A stretch of 57,668 bases of DNA from Comamonadaceae bacterium (GCA_007280205.1 QYPX01000144.1:1-57668); one strand, 5' to 3'. Counted from the stretch's first letter, positions 26,335-35,739 are shown. Made by a program: numbers and translations. The notes: generated from the sequence alone by a model not told the origin.

Positions 26335-26448
26335 ATGAACACAAATCGCACAACCCGCTTTACCGGACTTTTGATTGCCGTCCTGATGACGGTCGTCGTC
26401 AACGGCGCCATGCTGTCCGGGTTCAATTTCGTGGCACATCGTTTGTAA
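26335..26448 (+). CDS. Small hydrophobic protein, 37 residues
   Basis: Not recognised. The frame starts MNTNRTTRFTGLLIAVLMTV and ends FVAHRL. It has a basic N-terminus and one hydrophobic stretch (about residues 11-28). A strong Shine-Dalgarno GGAGAG stands 6 bp before the ATG, which is the main reason to call it. It lies alone between sulP (-) and the acyl-CoA ligase (-), in the opposite direction. It could be a single-pass membrane peptide or a cleaved signal-like peptide. Confidence 0.55.
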   Translation: MNTNRTTRFTGLLIAVLMTVVVNGAMLSGFNFVAHRL

Positions 26449-26531
26449 GCCGGTGACAACACTTCTGTCCCTGCTCGGCTGGTGCATTCTGTTCCTGCCA
26501 GCGCGTATGCTCCGCTAGCAATCCCTCATGG

Positions 26532-28151
26532 TCAGCTAAAGACGCCGCCGTACTTCTTGCGCAGGTCGCCCTTTTGCACCTTGCCGGTGCCGCCGACGGG
26601 GAGTGACTCCAGAAAGATGACGTCGTCGGGCACCCACCACTTGGCGACGCGCTCGGCGAGGAAGGCCAGGATTTCTTCGCGTTCGACCGTTTTACCGGGC
26701 TTGCGCACGATGAAGAGCAAAGGTCGCTCGTCCCACTTCGGATGCTTGACGCCGATCACCGCCGCCATGGCGACCGCCGGGTGACCGACCGCCGCGCTTT
26801 CCAGATCGATTGAGCTGATCCATTCGCCGCCGGTCTTGATGACGTCCTTGGCGCGATCCCGGATCTGCATCACGCCGTGGGCATCGATGGTGGCGATGTC
26901 GCCGGTCGGGAACCAGCCGTCCAACAGCGGGGAAACATCACCCTTGTAGTAGCCGGTAACGATCCACTGCCCGCGCACCATCAGCTCGCCTTGCGAGACG
27001 CCGTCGCGCGCCAAGGTGGCGCCCTGTTCGTCAACCACCTTGATCTCGGTACCAAACACCGACTTGCCCTGGCGCGCAATCACCGCATGCTGTTCGGTGG
27101 CCGACAGTTCGCGGTTTTTCGGCGACAGGCAACTCATGGTGGCCACCGCCGTGGTCTCGGTCATGCCCCAGCCGTGGCGCACTTCAACACCGTAGTTGTC
27201 AACAAACTTGGCGATCAGGGCCGCCGGCATGGCTGAGCCACCCACGCCGGTGCGCTGCATCGTCGAGAAGCGCAGGCCATGTTCCTCCACGTGCTGCATC
27301 AGCGCCAGCCAGATCGTGGGCACGCCGGCGCTGACGGTCACGCGTTCGCCTTCCATCAACTCATACAGACTGGCACCATCCAGCCGCGGCCCCGGCAGCA
27401 CCAGGCGCGCGCCACCAATCGGCGCCGCGTAGGGAATGCACCAGGCGTTGATGTGGAACATGGGCACCACCGGCAATATCGTGTCACTGGGTGAGAGCGA
27501 CAGAATGCCCGGCAGGCAGCACGAAAGGGCGTTGATGACGATGGCACGGTGCGAGTACAGCGCGCCCTTGGGGTTGCCCGTGGTGCCGGAGGTGTAGCAC
27601 AAGGCAGCGCCGCTGCGCTCGTCAAACTCGGGCCAGTCAAACTGCTCGCTGTGCGGGGCAATCAGGTCCTCGTAGCACAGCGTGCTGACACCCTCGACCG
27701 CCGGCAGGTTGGCAGCATCGCTCAGGCAGATCCAGTGCTTCACCTTCGGGCAATACGGTGCAATGCCCTTGATCAGCGGCGCGAACGTGCTGTCAAACAG
27801 CATGGCAGCGTCTTCGGCGTGGTTGATGATGTAGATGAGTTGCTGTGCCTGCAGGCGCGGGTTGCAGGTGTGCATGACCATGCCGCTGCCCGACACCGCA
27901 AAGTAGGCTTCCAGATGGCGGTGGTTGTTCCAGGCAATCGAGCCGACAACATCGCCTTGCTTCAAACCCAGCGCTGCAAGTGCGTTGGCAAGTCGACGGG
28001 ATCGGGCAGCGCACTGCGCGTAGCTGTAGCGGAAAAGTGGCCCATGGGTTTCACGCGACACCACCTCAACGTCACCAAATTGAGCCGCAGCGTGTTCGAT
28101 CACACTGGAAATCAATAAGGGGCGCTCCATCATCAGTCCGGCTTGAAGCAT
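26532..28151 (-). CDS. AMP-dependent fatty acyl-CoA ligase
   Basis: A 539-residue ANL superfamily enzyme. It shows the P-loop [11 protein letters not shown], the GWGMTET A5 motif, [11 protein letters not shown] and [16 protein letters not shown] for the hinge, and the catalytic Lys in [15 protein letters not shown]. It activates a carboxylic acid to its CoA thioester through an acyl-AMP. Overall it resembles medium- or long-chain fatty acid ligases. AGGA lies 8 bp before the ATG. The serine hydrolase gene lies upstream by 52 bp on the same strand, so hydrolysis of an ester or amide followed by CoA activation of the acid is a plausible pair. Confidence 0.92.
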   Translation of the reverse strand: MLQAGLMMERPLLISSVIEHAAAQFGDVEVVSRETHGPLFRYSYAQCAARSRRLANALAALGLKQGDVVGSIAWNNHRHLEAYFAVSGSGMVMHTCNPRLQAQQLIYIINHAEDAAMLFDSTFAPLIKGIAPYCPKVKHWICLSDAANLPAVEGVSTLCYEDLIAPHSEQFDWPEFDERSGAALCYTSGTTGNPKGALYSHRAIVINALSCCLPGILSLSPSDTILPVVPMFHINAWCIPYAAPIGGARLVLPGPRLDGASLYELMEGERVTVSAGVPTIWLALMQHVEEHGLRFSTMQRTGVGGSAMPAALIAKFVDNYGVEVRHGWGMTETTAVATMSCLSPKNRELSATEQHAVIARQGKSVFGTEIKVVDEQGATLARDGVSQGELMVRGQWIVTGYYKGDVSPLLDGWFPTGDIATIDAHGVMQIRDRAKDVIKTGGEWISSIDLESAAVGHPAVAMAAVIGVKHPKWDERPLLFIVRKPGKTVEREEILAFLAERVAKWWVPDDVIFLESLPVGGTGKVQKGDLRKKYGGVFS

Positions 28152-28203
28152 GGTTTGTTCCTATGAAGTGCTAAGTGAAAAATGCATCTGCCAGTCGCTC
28201 GCC

Positions 28204-29358
28204 TCAATCAAACTGGCGAGCGATCGCTCTCAGGAATTCTACCGATTCAACATCCCGATTGGTGGCCTCATCTTTGCTGGTGCCGTAAGCCCGGTTGGAT
28301 GATTGTTTATAGATAACAACGCCACGCGACCGATCCGCATAGACGAGCTGGTTGTAAATTCCAAGTGCAACGAACTCGCCACCTGGGCCCTCTGGAATCC
28401 ACCATTGGTAGCCATAGCCAAAGGGCAGCGCGTGGTCGTTGAGCAGAGGCTTGCCAGGCATCAAATGCGGTGCGTCAGGCGTGACAGACGCCTTCACCCA
28501 GGCCTCAGGAACAAGCTGCTTGCCTTCCCAAACGCCATGGTTACGGTACAGCTCGCCCAGCTTGATGAAGTCTCGTGCGACAAGATTGAGACCGGCAAAG
28601 GCCATTTCCATTCCGGTTTTGTCGATCAGCCAGTAGCCCGGCATGTTCATGCCAAGGGGTTCAAACAGTTTCTCTTGCATGTAGTCACTCAAGGAACGTT
28701 TGGTTGCATGAACCAGCAACGAACCCAAGGCCTGAGTTTCACCCGAGTTGTAGCGGCAGACCGTGCCTGGCTTGCTTTCAGGGGCCATTCCGGCAACGAA
28801 CTCTTCCAGCGACATGGCACCCCCCATGGCTGCTGCCAATCGAAACACATCGCAGTTTGGATCCGAGTAATCTTCGTTCCAGCGAGCGCCGGACGACATC
28901 TGCAACACGTTCTTGATGCTGACCCCAAAATAGGCCGAGCCGGGCGGCACCGCAATATAGTCGCTGATGGCATCCTCAATGCTGCGAATATGACCTTCGC
29001 CGACGGCGATGCCGACCAGCGCAGAAATAAAGCTTTTCGAGACCGACCATGAAATCCAGTGCACGTCGGCCCCACCCGTGAGGGCGTAGCGCTCGTAGCA
29101 CACAGCGCCATCCTTCAAGACCAGCAGGGCCGTGGTATCCGTTGCCGTGAAGAATTCCTCGGTAGACCGGGTTTTGCCATCAAACTCGTAGGCGCCTGGC
29201 AAGACCATCGCCTTGCCTGTGGGAAACGTAAAGGGCTTGCTTGACGCAGCCATCTTGCTGGTCGGGACCATGTCCTTGAATCGGCAAAAGTTGTCGTGCT
29301 GCGGCGAACCGCTGAAAAGTGCTAATTGATCAAATGGAGTTGTCTCTGGAGTGCTCAT
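28204..29358 (-). CDS. Serine hydrolase, class C beta-lactamase/NylB-like
   Basis: A 384-residue cytoplasmic protein without signal peptide. The SxxK nucleophile motif is Ser105-Val-Ser-Lys108 in ISWSVSKSF, and the second motif is YNS at 203-205 (CRYNSGETQALGS). The family contains beta-lactamases, esterases and 6-aminohexanoate-dimer hydrolases; absence of a signal peptide argues for an esterase or amidase. It is upstream of the acyl-CoA ligase and divergent from the Fic gene across a 273-bp gap that holds a candidate operator. Confidence 0.87.
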   Translation of the reverse strand: MSTPETTPFDQLALFSGSPQHDNFCRFKDMVPTSKMAASSKPFTFPTGKAMVLPGAYEFDGKTRSTEEFFTATDTTALLVLKDGAVCYERYALTGGADVHWISWSVSKSFISALVGIAVGEGHIRSIEDAISDYIAVPPGSAYFGVSIKNVLQMSSGARWNEDYSDPNCDVFRLAAAMGGAMSLEEFVAGMAPESKPGTVCRYNSGETQALGSLLVHATKRSLSDYMQEKLFEPLGMNMPGYWLIDKTGMEMAFAGLNLVARDFIKLGELYRNHGVWEGKQLVPEAWVKASVTPDAPHLMPGKPLLNDHALPFGYGYQWWIPEGPGGEFVALGIYNQLVYADRSRGVVIYKQSSNRAYGTSKDEATNRDVESVEFLRAIARQFD

Positions 29359-29501
29359 GGCGTGGCCTTTGAAGTCTTGTTAATAGGGAGAATCGCAGGG
29401 GCGAAGTTACTGCAGGCAAGGGCGCACCAACAGCCCTGCTAATGAGGGGTCTGCAAATGCAGACGGTATTGGCATCAGGTAGAAGGCTCTACAAGCGGCC
29501 G

Positions 29502-29576
29502 TTACTCTGCCAAAACTCAGCTTACTCTGTCATAACGTGGCATACAATGTCATAAAGTTGATAAATGACAGAGTAA
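29502..29576. promoter_or_regulatory. Candidate operator in the divergent gap before the Fic gene
   Basis: TTACTCTGTCAT (29522-29533) and ATGACAGAGTAA (29565-29576) are a perfect 12-bp inverted repeat with a 31-bp spacer. A partial third copy, TTACTCTGCCA, is at 29502-29512, and TGTCATAA recurs between the arms. The repeat sits 56-110 bp upstream of a gene that encodes an HTH-Fic protein. This position suits binding by that HTH, or by the LuxR-type regulator next to it. The rest of the gap shows nothing else that I can support. Confidence 0.55.
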
Positions 29577-29631
29577 ATAACAGAATAGACCCAATTCACA
29601 CATATTTTGAGAGAGTAGCGAGAGGGTAACA

Positions 29632-31008
29632 ATGGCCGAAAAGCAAATTACGTCAGACATCCTTGCTTTCCTGAGCTCACGCGCCGGCGCCGGACTCGGG
29701 CTGGCGCGGGCCTCCGACATCACAGAACAACTAAACGCAAAGCGCTCAACCGTCAACCGTCGCTTGTCCGCGATGGTATCCAAAGGCTTCATCCTGAAAG
29801 ACGGAGCCGGTCCGGCGACGGGTTATCGAATTGCAGCAGGCATTGCACACATCGTTGCCCTGCCAGGGACGATTCAGACCGCAGACAACTTAAACGCCAC
29901 GGTAGCACTGCCTTGGAGCGCCAAAGCACTCGAACTGCGCGCCCAGTTAGCGGCGCCCATTGGAAATCGGACTCCAGTTTCATACCAGCGCCGATTTGTG
30001 GACGACTACGTTCCGAATCAATCCTCACTATTGCCAAAGCACCTGGCGGACGCATTGTTCAGCGCTGGCCGAGCCCGCGGGCAGCAGCCAGCCAGCACGT
30101 ACGCCCGCAAGGTGCTGGAGCAGCTTCTCATTGACTTGTCCTGGCATTCCTCCAGGTTGGAAGGCAACCGCAGAAGTTTGCTTGATACGCGGGAGTTGTT
30201 CGCCAAGGGACGCTCGGCCAGCGATGACGAAGATGCCTCTATGCTTTTGAACCACAAAGAGGCGATTGAATTCATGGTCGACGCTGTACCCGACTATGGG
30301 ATTACGGTTCCAGTGGTGCGTAACATCCAGAGTTTGTTGATGCAGGGACTACTCGTCAATCCCGATTCAATCGGAGCGATTCGGAAAACAGTCGTCAATA
30401 TTGCGGATTCGGTTTACCTGCCGACACAGATTCCAACCCTCCTGGAAGAGATGCTTGGAATCATTGTTGCGAAGGCTCGGACGATCAACAATTCAATCGA
30501 GGCGGCGTTTTTTCTTTGGCTCAATATTGCCTACCTCCAACCCTTTGAAGACGGGAACAAACGGACAAGCCGGCTTTGTGCAAATCTTCCGCTCATGCTG
30601 TCTAACTGCGCCCCGCTGTCATTTCTTGATGTCGAACGGGGAGACTATGCGCTTTCGGTAATGGGTGTCTATGAACGCCTGGACGTAACCATGGCTGCCG
30701 AGCTGTTTGAATCGACATACCGACGCTCCATTGCAAAGTACAAAGTCATTCTGGAGTCGATGGGCGCGCCTGACCCATTTAGGGCCCAATACCGGGAACA
30801 TTTAGGCGATGCGATCCGTCAGATTGTGAACATGGGGGCCACTGTAGCGGAGGCTATCGCAGCCCTTTCCCTTCCCGTGGCAGACCAAAACTCTTTCCAG
30901 GAAGTTCTGCGCAGAGAGTTGCAGGTTCTTGAGCCATTTAACTGTGCTCGCTATCGGCTCGCCCTCGGAAAAACAGAAAGCTGGATTAGGATCGGTCGAC
31001 CCATGTGA
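29632..31008 (+). CDS. Fic family protein with N-terminal winged HTH, catalytic His replaced
   Basis: A 458-residue protein. Residues 1-75 form a winged helix (ITEQLNAKRSTVNRRLSAMV, then a wing GFILKDG). A Fic N-terminal domain follows with an inhibitory-helix motif SSRLEGN at 173-179 (S/TxxxE[G/N]). The Fic motif at 303-314 is QPFEDGNKRTSR where AMPylators have HPFxxGNGRxxR, so the catalytic His is Gln. I recall other Fic proteins with LQPFEDVNKRTSR-type motifs, so this is a subfamily feature and not a random loss. AMP transfer is doubtful; it may act as a regulator. GAGAGGG precedes the ATG. The LuxR gene follows directly. Confidence 0.88.
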   Translation: MAEKQITSDILAFLSSRAGAGLGLARASDITEQLNAKRSTVNRRLSAMVSKGFILKDGAGPATGYRIAAGIAHIVALPGTIQTADNLNATVALPWSAKALELRAQLAAPIGNRTPVSYQRRFVDDYVPNQSSLLPKHLADALFSAGRARGQQPASTYARKVLEQLLIDLSWHSSRLEGNRRSLLDTRELFAKGRSASDDEDASMLLNHKEAIEFMVDAVPDYGITVPVVRNIQSLLMQGLLVNPDSIGAIRKTVVNIADSVYLPTQIPTLLEEMLGIIVAKARTINNSIEAAFFLWLNIAYLQPFEDGNKRTSRLCANLPLMLSNCAPLSFLDVERGDYALSVMGVYERLDVTMAAELFESTYRRSIAKYKVILESMGAPDPFRAQYREHLGDAIRQIVNMGATVAEAIAALSLPVADQNSFQEVLRRELQVLEPFNCARYRLALGKTESWIRIGRPM

Positions 31009-31023
31009 TTGACTACTGCAGAC

Positions 31024-32019
31024 ATGAAAGCCACCAACGATCTCGACGCCATTGAGTTATTGAGCAATTGCCTGCTCGGTCTTGGGCGTCTGGCCAGGGA
31101 TCTGCCGGTTGCAGAATTTCTGCTTCAAGGGGCCAGGCTGGCCGTCAAAACAATCGATTGCCAGAGCGTTTGGTGGGGTCTTGCCTTCGAAACAAAGAGC
31201 GGAAAAGCGTTTGACATTCTGCAGGCCGACTTTATTGGTTTGCCTGAGAGCCTGGTCAATGACTGGCGACGTATCGCGGCGATTGACCCTTTCGTGCAGG
31301 AAATGATGCAAAGCCTGGGGCAGGTCAAGCGGGTATTGATTGACGACGATCGAATCAAATCGATCCCTGTATTGACCGAGTTTGCTGAGCGCTACGGCAT
31401 ACGACACGTGATGGGCATGTGCCTGGATGAAGAAGCGACCGGTCAGTCCTTCTTTATGGTCATGTACCGAGGTGCCGCCGGCCCAGGCTTCAGCGATCAG
31501 GAAGCCATGTTGTTCAGGCATGTGATGAAACACATTGTTCAACTCTGGTACTTCAGCCTGCAAAACGAACTTGGCAGGAATTCAATCAATGACATTCGTC
31601 GTGTGGCGCTGGCTCGCCCTGACGGACAGTTGCTTTACGCCGGGCCTGCATTTTGCGAAGTCATTCAAGCAAAGTGGCCGCAGTGGGATGGCATCACCCT
31701 GCCTGGCGTACTGGTAGACCATTTTTCGCAACTGCCCTGCAGCGTTCGACTGGCTAGCGGTTCCATCGAGCTTTTTGCGCATGGCGACCAAGTCCAGCTT
31801 TGCGCAGTGCCCCGCGGCGACCCGGCGCAAAAGTTGTCCCCAAGAGAGCAACGCGCTGCCTATCTGTTTGCCTCCGGACTGACCTATAAAGAGATCGCGC
31901 GCCAACTTTCACTCTCTCCAGCAACGGTTCGAACCTATTTGCGAAATGCTTACGTTCACCTTGGGGTGAGCAACAAGGTGCAACTGAGCAATTCGCTCCA
32001 ATCCAAATCGTCCAGCTGA
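31024..32019 (+). CDS. LuxR-family transcriptional regulator
   Basis: A 331-residue regulator (336 if a TTG at 31009, directly after the Fic stop, is used; neither start has a clear ribosome site). The last ~65 residues are a LuxR/FixJ-type HTH: LSPREQRAAYLFASGLTYKEIARQLSLSPATVRTYLRNAY. The N-terminal ~250 residues look like a GAF/PAS-type sensory region and show no receiver Asp or autoinducer-binding Trp/Tyr pattern. It may control the divergent serine hydrolase and ligase pair, or the Fic gene, from its position. Confidence 0.85.
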   Translation: MKATNDLDAIELLSNCLLGLGRLARDLPVAEFLLQGARLAVKTIDCQSVWWGLAFETKSGKAFDILQADFIGLPESLVNDWRRIAAIDPFVQEMMQSLGQVKRVLIDDDRIKSIPVLTEFAERYGIRHVMGMCLDEEATGQSFFMVMYRGAAGPGFSDQEAMLFRHVMKHIVQLWYFSLQNELGRNSINDIRRVALARPDGQLLYAGPAFCEVIQAKWPQWDGITLPGVLVDHFSQLPCSVRLASGSIELFAHGDQVQLCAVPRGDPAQKLSPREQRAAYLFASGLTYKEIARQLSLSPATVRTYLRNAYVHLGVSNKVQLSNSLQSKSSS

Positions 32020-32072
32020 TTGATCATGGTTGGACCGGTTGACCCCCCCGCGGTGAACGGCAGGGAAGTGCC

Positions 32073-33896
32073 ATGGGATGGCTGCCCGGCTATAGTGATC
32101 GGCAGTTCAAACCTTTTGAATATTCAGACGGAGCCAGCCATTCAATGACCCTGACCGGCCTGATCGCGCATTACGTGCGCCAGAACTGGCGCCCCTACGT
32201 GTTGGCGGCGCTGATGCTGGCGTCAGTCAGTGCGCTCACCGTCTTCATTCCACGCCAAGTGGGCCATATCGTCGACGGTCTGGCCGCAGGGCGGATGGAC
32301 AGCGCTGAGCTGGTGGGGCAGTTGGCTTGGCTGGTGCTGGCGGGCGTGCTGATCTATTTCTTGCGGGTGGCCTGGCGGCTCCAGCTGTTTGCCGCGAGCT
32401 ACCGTCTTGGGGCGGAGCTGAGAACACGCCTGTACGCGCGCCTGTGTCTGCAAGGGCCGCACTTCTTTCACCAGCGTGGCACCGGTGACCTGATGGCCCT
32501 GGCTACCAACGACATCGATGCGGTGGAAATGGCCTCGGGCGAGGCGATGCTGGCCGGGTTTGACGGCACGCTGACCCTGATCATGGTGGTGGCTATGATG
32601 ACGCTCGGCATTGACTGGCGTCTGGCCTTCGTCGCCTTGCTGCCGTTTCCCTTCATGGCGTTCGCGTTTTGGCGAATCTCCTCGCACATTCACCAGGCTT
32701 CCAAGGACTCGCTGGAGCGTTTTGGCAAGCTCAATGACCATGTGCAGGAGACGCTCTCGGGTGTGCGCACCTTGCGTGCCCTGGGACTGGAGTCGCGCAG
32801 CGCCACGCGCTTTGCCGAGCTGGCCGAAAGCGCGGCCAGTGCCAGCCTGCGCGCGCAGCGTTGGGAGGCGGCGTTCGAACCGGCGGTGGGTATTGCGCTG
32901 GTCAGCGCCACAGTGCTTACATTGGGCCTGGGCGGCACGCTGGTCTGGCAGGGCGCCCTGACCATCGGCGCGCTGACCGCGTTCAGCATGTACCTGGGTC
33001 AGTTGATCTGGCCCATGTTTGCCGCTGGCTGGGTGCTGTCCTTGATGGAACGGGGACGGGCCGCCTGGGGCCGCCTGCAGCCCACGCTCGACACCCCTCT
33101 GTCAATCGACGACCACGGCACGTTGACCGAGAGGCCGGTGGGGGCGTTGGTTCTCAAAGGGGTTTCGTTTTCGTACCCGGGCCATCAGGCACTGGCCTTG
33201 TCGGGCATCGATGTGCGTCTGACCGCTGGTCACACGCTCGGTGTGGTGGGGGCAACGGGCTCTGGAAAATCCACTCTGCTGCGTCTGATTTTGCGCCAGT
33301 ATGCGGCCAACGAGGGCCATCTCGATTGGGGCAGGCATGCGCTGGCGGACTACACGCTGGACAGCTTGCGCCGGGCCCTCAGTTGGGTGCCGCAGGAGCC
33401 TTTTCTGTTTTCGGCGTCGGTTGCCGAAAACATTGGGCTGGCCAAGGCAAGCGCGACCCGGGCCGAAATCGAGAACGCTGCCCGTCTGGCCTGCATCGAC
33501 GAAGACATCGCACGCATGCCCCAGGGCTATGACACACCGGTCGGGGAAAAGGGCGTTTCGCTGTCGGGCGGGCAGCGCCAGCGCGTGGCGATCGCGCGCG
33601 CGCTGCTGGCGGATGCATCGCTGCTGTTGCTTGACGACGCCTTGTCGGCGGTCGACACCCAGACCGAGACCAGCATCCTGCAGCATCTGCAGGAGTTGCG
33701 CAAAGCGAGCCGGGACAAGACAAGCGTCATTGTCAGCCACCGCCTGAGCGCTGTGATGGAGGCCGAGCAAATTCTGGTGCTCAAGGACGGGCGAATCGCT
33801 GAGCAGGGCGACCATGAAGGCCTGCTTGCGCTTGGCGGCTGGTACGCCACCCAATGGCGATACCAACAACTGCAGGCGAGTCTGGATGCAGACTGA
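32073..33896 (+). CDS. ABC exporter half-transporter, MdlA-like
   Basis: A 607-residue protein fusing six transmembrane helices with an ATPase. The nucleotide domain shows Walker A GATGSGKST, Q-loop VPQEPFLFS, signature LSGGQRQR, Walker B LLLLDDALSAVD and the H-loop VSHR; the last shows Asp where most exporters have the catalytic Glu (LLDDALS), as also in E. coli MdlA. Alignment from memory with MdlA is good along the length (FFHQRGTGDLMALATNDIDAV; RYQQLQASLD at the end). AGGGA supports the ATG at 32073; the ATG at 32145 would remove 24 non-conserved residues and is a fair alternative. It overlaps the partner gene by 11 bp. Confidence 0.92.
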   Translation: MGWLPGYSDRQFKPFEYSDGASHSMTLTGLIAHYVRQNWRPYVLAALMLASVSALTVFIPRQVGHIVDGLAAGRMDSAELVGQLAWLVLAGVLIYFLRVAWRLQLFAASYRLGAELRTRLYARLCLQGPHFFHQRGTGDLMALATNDIDAVEMASGEAMLAGFDGTLTLIMVVAMMTLGIDWRLAFVALLPFPFMAFAFWRISSHIHQASKDSLERFGKLNDHVQETLSGVRTLRALGLESRSATRFAELAESAASASLRAQRWEAAFEPAVGIALVSATVLTLGLGGTLVWQGALTIGALTAFSMYLGQLIWPMFAAGWVLSLMERGRAAWGRLQPTLDTPLSIDDHGTLTERPVGALVLKGVSFSYPGHQALALSGIDVRLTAGHTLGVVGATGSGKSTLLRLILRQYAANEGHLDWGRHALADYTLDSLRRALSWVPQEPFLFSASVAENIGLAKASATRAEIENAARLACIDEDIARMPQGYDTPVGEKGVSLSGGQRQRVAIARALLADASLLLLDDALSAVDTQTETSILQHLQELRKASRDKTSVIVSHRLSAVMEAEQILVLKDGRIAEQGDHEGLLALGGWYATQWRYQQLQASLDAD

Positions 33897-35646
33897 AGCC
33901 ACACCGCAGCCGCGCAACACGCGCCAGGCCCTGGTCCTGCTGCGCCGCGCAGCCCGATCCGAGCAGCACCATGTCTGGAAGGGTTGCGCCTGGTTGATTT
34001 TGGCGGCACTGCTCGAAGCAGCAGGCCCCTTGCTTGGCAAGTATTTCATTGATCACACACTGGTGCCGCGCCGATTTGACCTGCTGGAGGTGGGCTTGCT
34101 GCTGGGTGGCATCCTGTTGGCCGGTGCCGTGGCCAGTGTCATCCGCTACACCCAGTTGACGCGTCTGGCCGGCGTGGCCATGCGCTCGGTGCGGCGCTTG
34201 CGCGAAGAGGTCTACGGCCATGTGCTGCGCTTGCCCATGGCATTCTTTGACAAGGCCATCACCGGACAGCTGGTGAGCCGCGTAACGAACGACACCGAAC
34301 AGGTGAAAAACCTCTATGTGCAGGTGCTGTTTGTGATGCTCGACAGCAGCATCGTCGTGCTTGGCGCTTTTGCCGCCATGGCGTGGCTGGACTGGCGCCT
34401 GATGCTGATTGTGCTCACGCTGGTGCCCACGGTAGTGGTTATTGTCTGGTTTTACCAGCGCTGGAGCGCACCCGCTGTGTCACGGGCGCGGCAAAAACGC
34501 AGCGACATCAATGCCCAGCTGTCGGAGTCCATTGCCGGCATGCCGGTGCTGCAGGCCAGCAACGCGCAGGCACGGTTTCGCCAGAAATTTGACAACACCA
34601 ACCAGCAGCATCTGGGCGCCCGCATGGCCGAGATGCGCGTCAATGCATGGTTGTTGCGACCGATGCTCGACTTCATCAATGTGCTCTTGCTCAGCGCCGT
34701 GATCTACCGCTTTGGTCAAGGCGGGATCAACGCCCTGCAGATTGGCGTGCTGTATGCCTTTGTCAGCTACCTGGGTCGGGTGGTGGACCCACTGATCCAG
34801 ATCACGCTGCAATTCGGGCAACTGCAGCAGGCCATCGTGGCAGCGGCGCGGGTGGATACCTTGCTGCAGGAAAGTCGCCCGCCCGCGGTGGCTGGTCCAG
34901 AGCGAATTTCCCAGGGTGCGGTGCGCATCGAGCGGATCCGGTTTGGTTACAACCCCGAGACAGTGGTTCTGCACGACCTGAGTCTGGAGATTCCGGCCGG
35001 CGGGTTTTACGCTCTGGTGGGGCACACCGGCAGTGGCAAATCCACTTTGCTCAGCCTGTTGCTGCGCTTCTATCAAGTGCAGTCGGGCGCCATCACTGTG
35101 GATGACGTGCCGCTGGCCCATTTCAGCGACGCGCATTTTCGTGCAGATGTGGGCCTGGTACCGCAAGACCCGTTCTTGCTGGCAGCCAGCGTGCGCGAGA
35201 ACATTGCCATGGGGCGCAGCATGACCGAGGACGAGCTGCAAACGGCAGCGCGCTCTGCGCATTGCCACGACTTCATCGTGCAACTCGAGCAGGGATACGA
35301 CACTTTGCTCGGTGAGGGCGGCGCGCGCCTGTCGGTAGGGCAAAAGCAGCTCATTGCCATCGCCCGGGCGTTGGCCGGCAAACCGCGTATTTTGTTTCTG
35401 GACGAGGCCACCGCACACATCGACTCCGAGACCGAAAAAATCGTGCAACTGGCTTTGTCTGAACTGCACGGCAAGGTCACTGTGATTGCCGTTGCCCACC
35501 GTCTTTCGACCATCCGCTGCGCCGACTGCATCGTGGTGCTGAATCACGGGCGCATTCATGAGCAGGGCAGTCATGACGCTTTGATGGCGATTCCTCAGGG
35601 CGTCTACCAACGACTGTACCTGCTGCAGCAGCTGGAAAACTATTGA
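33886..35646 (+). CDS. ABC exporter half-transporter, MdlB-like
   Basis: A 586-residue half-transporter that should pair with the preceding protein as a heterodimer. Membrane part: MAFFDKAITGQLVSRVTNDTEQV loop and GVLYAFVSYLGRVVDPL. ATPase part: GHTGSGKST, VPQDPFLLAAS, signature LSVGQKQL (a degenerate LSGGQ), LFLDEATAHID with the catalytic Glu, and AHRLST. One degenerate and one consensus site is usual in heterodimeric exporters. The ATG at 33886 lies inside the last codons of the upstream gene; a longer frame from 33814 is not conserved. Cargo is unknown (a drug, lipid or peptide). Confidence 0.93.
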   Translation: MQTEATPQPRNTRQALVLLRRAARSEQHHVWKGCAWLILAALLEAAGPLLGKYFIDHTLVPRRFDLLEVGLLLGGILLAGAVASVIRYTQLTRLAGVAMRSVRRLREEVYGHVLRLPMAFFDKAITGQLVSRVTNDTEQVKNLYVQVLFVMLDSSIVVLGAFAAMAWLDWRLMLIVLTLVPTVVVIVWFYQRWSAPAVSRARQKRSDINAQLSESIAGMPVLQASNAQARFRQKFDNTNQQHLGARMAEMRVNAWLLRPMLDFINVLLLSAVIYRFGQGGINALQIGVLYAFVSYLGRVVDPLIQITLQFGQLQQAIVAAARVDTLLQESRPPAVAGPERISQGAVRIERIRFGYNPETVVLHDLSLEIPAGGFYALVGHTGSGKSTLLSLLLRFYQVQSGAITVDDVPLAHFSDAHFRADVGLVPQDPFLLAASVRENIAMGRSMTEDELQTAARSAHCHDFIVQLEQGYDTLLGEGGARLSVGQKQLIAIARALAGKPRILFLDEATAHIDSETEKIVQLALSELHGKVTVIAVAHRLSTIRCADCIVVLNHGRIHEQGSHDALMAIPQGVYQRLYLLQQLENY

Positions 35647-35651
35647 CGTTT

Positions 35652-35728
35652 CTGACCTGGATTGCCGCGTCGCAGCGCTCCTCGCAATGACGAAGGAAGG
35701 GCGCAATGACGATCTTGCGCGTCATGAC
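35652..35728. repeat. REP-like remnant after the MdlB-like gene
   Basis: A short relative of the arrays near 20.4 kb and 46.0 kb: CCTGGATTGC core sequence, then two CGCAATGAC units (ATGAC at 35687 and 35706, 19 bp apart) and a terminal GTCATGAC. It lies between convergent genes, as the two larger arrays do. Confidence 0.65.
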
Positions 35729-35739
35729 TTATGGAAAAC

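Noticed and set aside
29632-31008. A Fic toxin-antitoxin pair
   Set aside because: No small antitoxin gene is adjacent; the inhibitory motif is inside the protein and the catalytic His is missing.
31024-32019. A quorum-sensing LuxR receptor
   Set aside because: No luxI is present and the N-terminal domain does not show the autoinducer-binding residue pattern.
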